DNA of 64,000 nt, from assembly GCA_044224925.1 (NCBI GenBank), contig JBGAJM010000001.1:124001-188000 (forward strand), in the 5' to 3' direction. Each line of letters opens with the position of its first letter. The stretch's first letter is position 1. The stretch comes from Kapaibacterium sp044224925 (GTDB lineage Bacteria; Bacteroidota; Ignavibacteria; Kapaibacteriales; Kapaibacteriaceae). The notes below the pieces were generated by a model that was not told the DNA's origin, did not search any database, and saw only the letters and a program-made list of their open reading frames with translations. Below, one piece after another: positions 26,796-34,870 of this stretch. Position numbers and translations under genes: made by a program.

Positions 26796-27842
26796 TCACC
26801 GCTGCATGGTCTTTGGATCGAGCGCATCGCGAAGTCCGTCGCCAAAGAGATTCAAGGCGAACACGGCAATGGCCATGGCGAACGATGGATAGAGCGCCAT
26901 GCCGAAGTTGGTGCCAACGGCAATGTAGCCGTAGCCATCGCGGATCATCTGTCCCCACGACGGCATCGGTGGCTGCACGCCGAGTCCGATGAAGGAGAGC
27001 GATGCTTCACTGATGATGGCCGTGGCAAAGCCGGCCGTGGCGATCACGATGATCGGACCGGCGGCATTGGGAAGCATGTGCCGGAAGATCACACGGAACG
27101 TTCCAAAGCCGAAGGCGCGTGTTGCTTCGACGTACTCTTGCTCGCGGATCGAGAAGAACTGTCCGCGAACGATACGCGCAATGTCGACCCACGACGAGAT
27201 CCCGATGGCCACGAAGGCCTGCCAGTATCCTTGTCCAAGGATGACGCTGAAGGCGATGACGAGAAGGATGGTCGGGAACGACCACACCACATTCGTCACA
27301 TACATGATGGCATCGTCCACCTTGCCGCGATAGAATCCGGCCAGCGCTCCAAGCAGGATGCCGATGGTAAGCGCGATGGACTCCGAGATCAGGCCCACAC
27401 TCAACGACACGCGCATGCCATAGACGAGACGCGTGAACATGTCGCGACCGAATCGATCGGTGCCAAGCAGGAACAAGGGCTGTCGATGCCAATCCGATTC
27501 CGATGTGCCGTAGAGCGTCGACGTTGCAATGCGATAGGGCATTCCCGTCGGGTCCTTGTAATGCACGCTGTCACCGCGGATCTCGAACGTCGACACGGCA
27601 ATGATGGACGGACGATCAGGATCGGCGATGTTCTTCTTCATGATCACGTTGCCACGAAAGCCGGACGGCTTCACGGCATACTCAAGGATCTGCGTGGTCG
27701 GGTCGAAGGGCGTGATCAACGGAGCGAAGACGGCCATCACGATCATGATGCCAAGCACGCCAAGTCCGAGCACGGAACCTTTGTTCTTCTTCAACCGACG
27801 CCACGCGATGTGACTCAGGCTCTCAACTTCGTTGTTGCTCAT
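26796..27842 (-). CDS. Dpp/Opp-type ABC transporter permease (DppC-like)
   Basis: A 348-residue inner-membrane permease of the oligopeptide/nickel family. It has an N-terminal cytosolic region, TM1 (VLGLGVLGIMIVMAVFAPLI), a large periplasmic stretch of about 130 residues, and the BPD_transp_1 core with the EAA motif-like segment EYVEATRAFGFGTFRVIFRHMLP that contacts the ATPase. TM segments at the end contain IISEASLSFIGLGVQPP, characteristic of DppC-type subunits. Its start overlaps the DppB-like gene by ATGA. No substrate-binding protein or ATPase gene is present in the window, so partners lie elsewhere. Confidence 0.92.
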   Translation of the reverse strand: MSNNEVESLSHIAWRRLKKNKGSVLGLGVLGIMIVMAVFAPLITPFDPTTQILEYAVKPSGFRGNVIMKKNIADPDRPSIIAVSTFEIRGDSVHYKDPTGMPYRIATSTLYGTSESDWHRQPLFLLGTDRFGRDMFTRLVYGMRVSLSVGLISESIALTIGILLGALAGFYRGKVDDAIMYVTNVVWSFPTILLVIAFSVILGQGYWQAFVAIGISSWVDIARIVRGQFFSIREQEYVEATRAFGFGTFRVIFRHMLPNAAGPIIVIATAGFATAIISEASLSFIGLGVQPPMPSWGQMIRDGYGYIAVGTNFGMALYPSFAMAIAVFALNLFGDGLRDALDPKTMQR

Positions 27843-28759
27843 CCTAGTCGCACCTTGGGATCGATGAATGCATAGACAATGTCGGCAATGGTGTTCACGA
27901 CAACGAAGATCACAGCCGAGAACAGCACCACACCTTGGATCATGGGATAGTCAAGCTTTTCAATGGCGGAGAAGGCGGCAAGGCCAACACCGGGCCAGTT
28001 GAAGATGAACTCGATGAAGTAGGTGCCGGCCAGCAATCCTGCGAACCAGGCACTGACGGTGGTGACCACAGGATTCAGTGCGTTGCGAAGTGCATGACGG
28101 ATGAAGACGGTGGTGTTGCTCAGACCCTTGGCGCGTGCGGTGCGCACATAATCTTGTCCGAGCACGTCGAGCATGCTCGATCGCGTCACACGAGCAACGA
28201 TGGAGAGCGGTCGAATGGCTAGCGTGATCATCGGCAACACGAGATGCTCGATGCCACGATCGATGTAGCCCGAGATCGGGAACCAGTCGAGCACGATGCC
28301 GAACACCAGCACCATGAGCAGACCAACGACGAAGGCCGGAAGCGAGATGCCGAAGAGTGCCGTGCCCATCGTCAACGAGTCGAGCCAAGAGTTCGGTCGC
28401 AACGATGCCACTACACCAAGCGCAATACCCAAGAGTGTTGCAATGCCCATGGCCGTGAACGCAAGGAGTGCCGTCGGAGGAATGCGTTCGACGATCGTTT
28501 CGAGCACATCGCGATTCGTTGCAATGGAGCGACCCATGTTGCCCTGTGCAAGGTTGAGCATGTACTTGCCGACCTGGACAGGGAGAGGTTTATCGAGTCC
28601 GAGTTGCTGACGTAATGCGGCCACGGAGGAAGAGTCAGCACGCTGTCCAAGAAGAACGCGTGCAGGATCACCCGGCGGACGGATGAAGAACGTGAGGACG
28701 ACCACACCTGCGAGGACCGGAATGGCGTACAGGATCTTGCGAAGGAGGAACATGAACAT
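27839..28759 (-). CDS. Dpp/Opp-type ABC transporter permease (DppB-like)
   Basis: A 306-residue permease. The N-terminus MFMFLLRKILYAIPVLAGVVVLTFFIRPPGDPA is the hallmark of DppB/OppB subunits, followed by the cytoplasmic QLGLDKPLPVQVGKYM loop. The EAA-loop DYVRTARAKGLSNTTVFIRH and the C-terminal GTYFIEFIFNWPGVG also match. It would form a heterodimeric pore with the adjacent DppC-like protein for peptides, nickel or related solutes. It starts five bases after murI and overlaps the DppC-like gene by ATGA. MurI-DppB-DppC-HolA is an unusual operon combination; co-transcription with murI hints at muropeptide or D-Glu-peptide uptake, but this is inference. Confidence 0.92.
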   Translation of the reverse strand: MFMFLLRKILYAIPVLAGVVVLTFFIRPPGDPARVLLGQRADSSSVAALRQQLGLDKPLPVQVGKYMLNLAQGNMGRSIATNRDVLETIVERIPPTALLAFTAMGIATLLGIALGVVASLRPNSWLDSLTMGTALFGISLPAFVVGLLMVLVFGIVLDWFPISGYIDRGIEHLVLPMITLAIRPLSIVARVTRSSMLDVLGQDYVRTARAKGLSNTTVFIRHALRNALNPVVTTVSAWFAGLLAGTYFIEFIFNWPGVGLAAFSAIEKLDYPMIQGVVLFSAVIFVVVNTIADIVYAFIDPKVRLG

Positions 28760-28764
28760 GGTCG

Positions 28765-29610
28765 TTAGGACTCCTCGTGTTCGATGTGTGGCAATGTGAG
28801 GTGGTCCACGCTCACGCGGACCGGTTCGTTCACCGAGATGCCCAGGAACTGCCGTGCGAGAATGGGGAACGACGGCGTGTTGTCGGTCAGGTAGAAGTAG
28901 ATGGACGGCGTTGATGTGATCGGCTCATCATCGACCGAACCATTCATCTCTGCTGCTACGGTGGCCGTGCACTCGCCGCAATCGATCAGTCGCACATCGG
29001 GTAGCATCGACGTGAGCATGGGCTTGAGCAGGGGATAGTGCGTGCATCCCAGCACGAGCGTGTCGATCCGATTGGCCACCAACGGACGCAGGTACTCACC
29101 GGCGATCAGACGTGTGGCGGGCGTATCCAACCATCCTTCTTCGACAAGGGGGACGAAGAGCGGACATGGTTGACTGTGGACGATGATGTTCTTGTCGGGC
29201 GCGGCCTGTTCAATGGCGCGAGCATAGGAGTTCGACGAGATCGTGGCACGTGTGCCGATCACGCCCACCATGCGAGATGTGGTCGCTCGTGCTGCTTCGG
29301 CTGCGGCAGGCTCGATCACGCCGAGCACGGGAACAGACACGTCGCGACGCAACACGTCCAGTGCGAGGGCCGATGCCGTGTTGCAGGCCACCACGATCAT
29401 CTTCACGTTGTGCTGCAAGAGGAAGGCCGCACACTGCATGCTGTAGGCCTGCACGGTCTCTGCGGACTTGTTCCCGTACGGAACACGGGCCGTATCGCCC
29501 AGATACACGAATCGCTCGCCGGGCATCAGGCGCACGAGGTGCTTGAGCACGCTCAGTCCGCCAATGCCGGAATCGAAAACGCCGATCGGTCGTTGATCTT
29601 CTGCCATCAT
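28765..29610 (-). CDS. murI: glutamate racemase
   Basis: MurI interconverts L- and D-glutamate for peptidoglycan precursors in the cytoplasm. The 281-residue protein contains the two catalytic-Cys motifs: VVACNTASA near residue 75 and VLGCTHYPLL near residue 185, plus GVFDSGIGGLSVLKHL and YLGDTARVPYG at the N-terminus. Two adjacent ATG codons (29610, 29607) are equivalent. It is divergent from the histidine-kinase gene, with 49 bases and an 18-base palindrome between them. It heads the operon murI-dppB-dppC-holA. Confidence 0.96.
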   Translation of the reverse strand: MMAEDQRPIGVFDSGIGGLSVLKHLVRLMPGERFVYLGDTARVPYGNKSAETVQAYSMQCAAFLLQHNVKMIVVACNTASALALDVLRRDVSVPVLGVIEPAAAEAARATTSRMVGVIGTRATISSNSYARAIEQAAPDKNIIVHSQPCPLFVPLVEEGWLDTPATRLIAGEYLRPLVANRIDTLVLGCTHYPLLKPMLTSMLPDVRLIDCGECTATVAAEMNGSVDDEPITSTPSIYFYLTDNTPSFPILARQFLGISVNEPVRVSVDHLTLPHIEHEES

Positions 29611-29623
29611 GGCGTTCAAGATA

Positions 29624-29641
29624 CGGAAGGAAGACCTTCCG
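29624..29641. promoter_or_regulatory. perfect inverted repeat between murI and histidine kinase
   Basis: CGGAAGG AAGA CCTTCCG is a perfect 7+7 inverted repeat with a 4-base spacer. It lies between the divergent start codons of murI and the kinase, 5 bases upstream of the kinase -7 element, where a bound regulator would control the kinase promoter and probably murI too. Confidence 0.5.
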
Positions 29642-29646
29642 CTTCG

Positions 29647-29654
29647 TACCTTTG
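29647..29654 (+). promoter_or_regulatory. -7 element TACCTTTG of the histidine kinase gene
   Basis: TACCTTTG matches TAnnTTTG exactly and is followed by GCGCC and the ATG at 29660. The 5-base gap predicts transcription initiating at or beside the start codon. Confidence 0.6.
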
Positions 29655-29659
29655 GCGCC

Positions 29660-31195
29660 ATGATCCTTTCCCTGCGCATCCGTCTCACCTTGATGTACAG
29701 TGCACTCGTTGCACTGACCGTGATGGCGTTTGCCGTGGTGGCCTACTATACGGTATCGAACGAGCTCAGCACCAACCTCGACGCCTCGCTGTCGCGCGTT
29801 GCTCAGTCGCTACACTCCGTCATCAAGAAGGAACAACAGTCCGTCAAACGTCCGCTCACTCCCGTCAAGAAGGAGAAGCGTGGCAAGGGGCAGGGGGCCG
29901 ACTATTTCGAATTCCTTCGCAAGAGTTCGTTGCGCGACTTCGTTGGTCCGATCCCACCCATCGACACGGTGGAAACGAGCGAGACCGATCCCGTGTGGTC
30001 GGCCGTGTACGAGCACATGCTGCTCAACTCGTCGAACTATCTCATCCAGGTGTCGGATCAGAGCGGTCGGACGGTGTGGAGGACGGAGAATCTTACCGTC
30101 GACAGTCTACCCACCTTCAAGCAGTTCTCCGCTCGCGGCGCCACGGTGATCGACGATCGCATCTACTCCTATTACATGATGCGTGGCACGCGGTATCGCA
30201 TGGTGATGTACCGCGGCGATGTGGCCGAGGTCACGGCGGCCTATCCTGCCGACGAAGTGGATGCAACGTTGCGCAAGCTCTTTGGCTATCTGCTCTATGC
30301 ACTCCCGTCGACGTTGTTCATCTCGCTCTTCGCAGGATACATCCTTGCGCAGCGGTCGTTACGTCCGGTGGACGTGATCACGCGCTCGGCCCGACAGATC
30401 ACGGCGCGCAATCTTGCCCAACGTCTGCCCATGCCGCCAACCAACGACGAGATCGCGCGACTCACCGAGACGCTCAACGAGATGATCGCCCGACTCGAAA
30501 CATCGTTCGCGCAGATCCGCCAGTTCACGTCCGATGCATCGCACGAACTCAAGACACCACTGGCCATCCTCATGGGCGAGCTCGAGATCGCCATGCGCAA
30601 ACCACTCAGCACCGAAGAGTATCGCGCAACGCTCACCAGCTGTCTGGAAGAGGTGGAGCGACTCACGAGTGTGGTCCAAGGTCTGCTCGATCTCTCGCGC
30701 GCCGACACAGGTCAGTTCCACATCGATCTCCGCCCTGTCAACCTTTCCTCCATGCTCAACGACATCACGGACGATGTGCTCATCCTTGCGGATCAGCAGC
30801 ATGTGGACGTCGACAGTGCCATTGCATCCGGCGTGGTGGTGGCTGGCGATAAGGTGCGTCTGCATCAGGCATTGCTCAACGTGTTGGAGAATGCCGTCAA
30901 ATACACACCCGAAAAGGGCCACGTCTCGGTCACCCTCACCACATCCGGCACCGATGCCGTTGTGACCATTCGTGATACCGGCATCGGCATACCGGCCGAT
31001 GAGCTGCCCTTCATCTACGATCGGTTCTATCGCGTCGACAAGGCCCGCTCGCGTGGAACGCAGGGAGCCGGTCTCGGTCTGTCCATCGTCAAATGGATCG
31101 TCGACGCACATCACGGCACCATCGGCGTGACAAGCGAAGAGGGAAGCGGCACGACCTTCGTGATCCGTTTACCCCTTCACGCAGATGTTCCGTAA
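29660..31195 (+). CDS. sensor histidine kinase (EnvZ/PhoR-like)
   Basis: A 511-residue inner-membrane sensor kinase. TM1 is at residues ~4-28, a periplasmic sensor of about 180 residues follows, TM2 is at ~210-232 (LLYALPSTLFISLFAGYILA), then HAMP, HisKA with FTSDASHELKTPLAILMGEL (His about residue 295), and the HATPase domain with NVLENAVKYTPE, DTGIGIPADELPFIYDRFYR and GAGLGLSIVKWIVDAHHG (N, G1, F and G2 boxes). All catalytic boxes are intact. ATG 29660 is chosen over a start at 29609, because the -7 element lies immediately before it. No response regulator is encoded next to it, so its partner is elsewhere. The proximity to murI suggests envelope sensing. Confidence 0.93.
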   Translation: MILSLRIRLTLMYSALVALTVMAFAVVAYYTVSNELSTNLDASLSRVAQSLHSVIKKEQQSVKRPLTPVKKEKRGKGQGADYFEFLRKSSLRDFVGPIPPIDTVETSETDPVWSAVYEHMLLNSSNYLIQVSDQSGRTVWRTENLTVDSLPTFKQFSARGATVIDDRIYSYYMMRGTRYRMVMYRGDVAEVTAAYPADEVDATLRKLFGYLLYALPSTLFISLFAGYILAQRSLRPVDVITRSARQITARNLAQRLPMPPTNDEIARLTETLNEMIARLETSFAQIRQFTSDASHELKTPLAILMGELEIAMRKPLSTEEYRATLTSCLEEVERLTSVVQGLLDLSRADTGQFHIDLRPVNLSSMLNDITDDVLILADQQHVDVDSAIASGVVVAGDKVRLHQALLNVLENAVKYTPEKGHVSVTLTTSGTDAVVTIRDTGIGIPADELPFIYDRFYRVDKARSRGTQGAGLGLSIVKWIVDAHHGTIGVTSEEGSGTTFVIRLPLHADVP

Positions 31196-31203
31196 ATTGC
31201 GCG

Positions 31204-34200
31204 ATGTTCGAACCACTCCCTGACGATCTGTCCTATCCCGTACTTGAAGAAGAGGTCCTCTCCTTCTGGGATGCCAACAACATTTTTGCAACGTCGCTTG
31301 AGCAACGTGCCGGTGCGCCGACCTTCAGTTTCTTCGAAGGTCCGCCCACGGTGAACGGAAAGCCTGGCATTCACCATCTGCTTGCCCGCACCATTAAAGA
31401 CATTGCATGTCGGTACAAGACCATGCAAGGGTTCCTCGTACGGCGGCAGGGCGGCTGGGATACGCATGGTCTGCCCGTGGAGCTTGCTGTTGAGAAAGAA
31501 CTCGGCATCACGGACAAGTCGCAGATCGATGCACTTGGCGTGGACGTCTTCAATGCGAAGTGCAAGGAGTTCGTGTATCGCAACATCTCCGACGATATGG
31601 GATGGCGCACGTTCACCCGTCGCATGGGCTATTGGCTCGACATGGACACGGCCTACATCACGTGCACGAACGACTACATCGAATCCGTGTGGTGGGCCCT
31701 TGCCCAGTTCCATGCAAAGGGACTCATCTATAAAGGCTACAAGGTCGTTCCGCAATCGCCAACGCTGGGAACGCCACTCTCATCGCACGAGCTCTCGCAG
31801 AACTATAAGGACGTTCGCGATCCAAACGTCTACCTGAAACTCAAGATCACGGGATCGCCCATCGCTGCTGTTGTTGGTGCGAGTGTGATGGTGTGGACGA
31901 CCACGCCATGGACACTGTTCGCCAACGTTGCCTTGGCCGTGGGCGCGAACATCACGTATGTGCTCGTGCGCAACACGCGAACGGTCGGCGAGACCTCGGT
32001 CGCCGAGTTGCTCGTGCTTGCAGAGTCACGTCTGTCCATCCTCGAAGGAGATGTCGAGGTCCTTGCCACCTTCCCCGGCTCCGACCTTGTTGGATCTGCC
32101 TATGAGCAGATCTTCTCCGATGTGGTGCTCGATGCGGTCAAGCATCCCAATGTGTTGCATGTGTTGGCGGGTGATTTTGTGTCGACGGAGGACGGCTCCG
32201 GCGTCGTCCACCTTGCCCCTGCCTTCGGTCAGGACGACTTCGAAATGTCGAAGCGCTACAACCTTCCTGTCCCTCAACCCGTCACGCCGCACGGTCGGTT
32301 CACCAACGAGATCAAGGCCTTTGCCGGTCGAGTGGTCAAGACCTTCACGTATGCCGATCACAAGGAAGAGGGGAGCGACCGGGACATCGTCAAGCAACTC
32401 AAGCTCGACGGAAAGATCTATCGCGCGGCCTTCGATTATCTGCACTCCTATCCGCATTGCTGGCGCACGGACAATCCTGTGATCTACTATGCGCGGGATT
32501 CGTGGTTCATCCGATCGCCGGAATACAAAGACAAGCTCATCGCGCTCAACAAGACCATTAACTGGCATCCCGAAGACATCGGTAGCGGTCGCTTCGGCAA
32601 CTGGCTCGACGAGGTCAAGGAATGGTCGCTCTCGCGCGATCGGTATTGGGGCACGCCGCTTCCGCTCTGGGTCAGCGAAGACGGCACGGATGTCTTCGCC
32701 GTCGGCTCCATCGCCGAACTCTCGGAAGGACTCTATGAGACAGAGGGTGGGAAGCGCGTACCGGTGAAGGAGGCAGGGATCCCTGTCGACCTGCATCGTC
32801 CCTTTGTGGATAACGTTGTCTTCGAGCGCAACGGTACCACGTATCGTCGCACGAAGGAAGTCATCGACGTATGGTTCGATTCCGGTTCGATGCCCTTTGC
32901 ACAGTTCCATTATCCGTTCGAGAACAAGGAGCTCTTCGAGCAGTCGTTCCCGGCCGATGTGATCGCCGAGGGGATCGACCAGACGCGCGGATGGTTCTAC
33001 ACGCTGCATAATATCTCGACGGCGCTCTTCGATTCGGTGGCGTACAAGAACGTCGTCGTGAACGATCTGGTGCTCGACAAGAGCGGACAGAAGATGTCGA
33101 AGTCGAAGGGCAACACCGTCGATCCGTACGACATCATGTCGCGCTTCGGTGCCGATGCCGTGCGTTGGTTCTTCATGGTGAGCTCGCCCATCTGGAAGCC
33201 GAAGCTCTTCAACGAAGAGGACATTGCGAAGACCGTCATCGCCGATTTCTTCCGCTCGCTCACGAACACGTATGAGTTCTTCGCCATGTATGCGAAGATC
33301 GACGGACACACGTCGGATGCGCCACTGGTGCCGGTTGCAGAGCGACCGGAGATCGATCGATGGATCATCTCCAAGCTCAACACCGTGCTTGCCGAGTATC
33401 GTACGGCCATGGATGAATACGAGTACACGAAGGCATGTCGCGCCGTACAAGACTTCGCCATCAACGATGTATCGAACTGGTATGTGCGTCGCAATCGACG
33501 TCGATTCTGGAAAGGCGAGTACGACGACGACAAGCGTGCTGCGTATCAAACATTGCACGAAGTGTTGTTCTCCATCGCGCAGATGATCGCACCGATCACT
33601 CCATTCCTCGGTGAATTTATTTTTCAACGTCTACGTTCACCTCTTGACAATGTGAGTGTTCATTGTAGTATATTGCAAACGTCGGATTCAGGATTGATCG
33701 ATAATGATCTTGAACGCCGAATGTGGCAAGCACAACAGATCGTTTTTCTTGCCCGTTCTTTGAGAGAGAAAGCGAAGATCAAAACGCGACAACCACTTCG
33801 TCGCATTCTTCTTCCGGTTGATTCACCAACAGTTCGCCGACAAGTGCAAACGGTTGAGGACATCATCCTCGAAGAGATCAACGTGAAGGCCATCGAATAC
33901 GTGAGCGACGACACGAACATCGTGCAACGCTCCGCTCGACCGAACTTCAAAGTGATCGGGAAGAAGTATGGCGGACTGACGCAGGCAGTTGCGAATGCGA
34001 TCAAAGCGCTTTCAACCGAACAGGTGCGCAGGCTCGAACAGTCTTCGGTATTGGCACTCGTCATCAATGACGAAACCGTGCAGATCGATTTCGAAGACGT
34101 TGAGATCGTAAGCGAGGACATCGAAGGATGGCTCGTTGCATCGGACCAGGGGATCACCGTGGCATTGGATACGGAGATCGACGAAGGTCTGGAACAGGAG

Positions 34201-34443
34201 GGCCTGGCACGCGAGTTCGTAAGTAAGATCCAAAAAGTTCGCAAGGACTCAGGATTTGAAGTGACGGACAGGATCACCATCCTGTTCAGCGCGGATGATC
34301 AGATGAAGTTGGCGCTGCAGTCCATGCGTTCGTACATTTCGACGGAAACACTTGCTGATCGGATCGAGGAATCCTCCCAGTCTCTCGATACCGAACTCGA
34401 CATCAATGGTCGAACGGTGAGTGTGCGCGTTCAGCGCATATGA
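31204..34443 (+). CDS. ileS: isoleucyl-tRNA synthetase
   Basis: A 1079-residue class I synthetase charging tRNA-Ile. The N-terminal signature is PTVNGKPGIHHLLARTIKD, the eukaryote-like (type 2) form seen in Bacteroidetes rather than the bacterial HIGH form; GWDTHGLPVELAVE follows. The CP1 editing domain is present in the middle, KMSKSKGN stands at about residue 630, and an anticodon-binding domain and C-terminal extension follow. The start at 31204 is chosen from the family N-terminus. It is 8 bases after the kinase gene. Positions 33610-33860 are noticeably AT-richer (24 of 60 G+C at 33661-33720 compared with 34 of 60 at 31621-31680), though the frame stays open and coding. Confidence 0.96.
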   Translation: MFEPLPDDLSYPVLEEEVLSFWDANNIFATSLEQRAGAPTFSFFEGPPTVNGKPGIHHLLARTIKDIACRYKTMQGFLVRRQGGWDTHGLPVELAVEKELGITDKSQIDALGVDVFNAKCKEFVYRNISDDMGWRTFTRRMGYWLDMDTAYITCTNDYIESVWWALAQFHAKGLIYKGYKVVPQSPTLGTPLSSHELSQNYKDVRDPNVYLKLKITGSPIAAVVGASVMVWTTTPWTLFANVALAVGANITYVLVRNTRTVGETSVAELLVLAESRLSILEGDVEVLATFPGSDLVGSAYEQIFSDVVLDAVKHPNVLHVLAGDFVSTEDGSGVVHLAPAFGQDDFEMSKRYNLPVPQPVTPHGRFTNEIKAFAGRVVKTFTYADHKEEGSDRDIVKQLKLDGKIYRAAFDYLHSYPHCWRTDNPVIYYARDSWFIRSPEYKDKLIALNKTINWHPEDIGSGRFGNWLDEVKEWSLSRDRYWGTPLPLWVSEDGTDVFAVGSIAELSEGLYETEGGKRVPVKEAGIPVDLHRPFVDNVVFERNGTTYRRTKEVIDVWFDSGSMPFAQFHYPFENKELFEQSFPADVIAEGIDQTRGWFYTLHNISTALFDSVAYKNVVVNDLVLDKSGQKMSKSKGNTVDPYDIMSRFGADAVRWFFMVSSPIWKPKLFNEEDIAKTVIADFFRSLTNTYEFFAMYAKIDGHTSDAPLVPVAERPEIDRWIISKLNTVLAEYRTAMDEYEYTKACRAVQDFAINDVSNWYVRRNRRRFWKGEYDDDKRAAYQTLHEVLFSIAQMIAPITPFLGEFIFQRLRSPLDNVSVHCSILQTSDSGLIDNDLERRMWQAQQIVFLARSLREKAKIKTRQPLRRILLPVDSPTVRRQVQTVEDIILEEINVKAIEYVSDDTNIVQRSARPNFKVIGKKYGGLTQAVANAIKALSTEQVRRLEQSSVLALVINDETVQIDFEDVEIVSEDIEGWLVASDQGITVALDTEIDEGLEQEGLAREFVSKIQKVRKDSGFEVTDRITILFSADDQMKLALQSMRSYISTETLADRIEESSQSLDTELDINGRTVSVRVQRI

Positions 34444-34502
34444 AGGTGGCATACCGGGGGGTATGCTAGTTTTCATGTTTAATTTTCTGTGAGGTACGTC
34501 CT

Positions 34503-34751
34503 ATGGCAGCAGCAAAGAAGGCAGCAGCCAAGAAACCGGCAGCCAAGAAGCCGGCAAAGAAGGCAGCCAAGAAGGCAGCCAAGAAGACAGCGGCTAAGAA
34601 GCCAGCTGTAAAGAAGGCCGCGGCTAAGAAGCCAGCAGCGAAGAAGGCAGCCAAGAAGGCCGCCAAGAAGCCTGCAGCGAAGAAGGCAGCCAAGAAGGCC
34701 GCCAAGAAGCCGGCCAAGAAGGCCGCTGCAAAAAAAAAAGCAGCCAAGTAA
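34503..34751 (+). CDS. histone H1-like AAKK-repeat peptide (probable 5' part of a longer gene)
   Basis: An 82-residue product made almost entirely of Ala, Lys and Pro in AAKK/AKKP repeats, like the C-terminal tails of histone H1, bacterial Hc1-type proteins and mycobacterial HU. Such tails bind DNA through charge neutralisation. A ribosome binding site-like GAGGT lies about 10 bases before the ATG at 34503. The frame ends at a TAA shortly after a run of ten A residues (34730-34739). In the -1 frame the Lys/Ala/Ser/Thr-rich composition continues without a stop straight into the DksA-like gene, so this ORF is likely the first part of one 408-residue protein broken at the A10 tract. Confidence 0.65.
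   Translation: MAAAKKAAAKKPAAKKPAKKAAKKAAKKTAAKKPAVKKAAAKKPAAKKAAKKAAKKPAAKKAAKKAAKKPAKKAAAKKKAAK
34730..34739 (+). other. A10 homopolymer: candidate slippage or -1 frameshift site
   Basis: Ten consecutive A residues sit 12 bases before the stop codon of the H1-like ORF. Reading the -1 frame from here gives SSQVRPSRTTASPTKASK and so on with no stop into the DksA-like ORF, and no ATG, GTG or TTG occurs in that frame until a GTG at 34871. Runs of nine or more A are known to cause transcriptional slippage and are also prone to sequencing error. Confidence 0.55.
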
Positions 34752-34870
34752 GGCCTAGCCGTACTACTGCTAGTCCTACGAAGGCTTCGAAAGCGACTTC
34801 ATCTTCAGCGTCCAAAAAGCGTACGGCAAAGAGTAATCCCGCAAAGTCCAAGTCAGCATCAAGTAGGAAC

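Noticed and set aside
32026..33627. Minus-strand ORF of 533 codons opposite ileS
   Set aside because: Lies fully inside ileS with Arg/His-rich composition and no motif; shadow frame.
34503..34751. AAKK-repeat DNA as a satellite or CRISPR-like array
   Set aside because: Repeats are in frame, codons vary and no spacers exist; it is a coding low-complexity tail.
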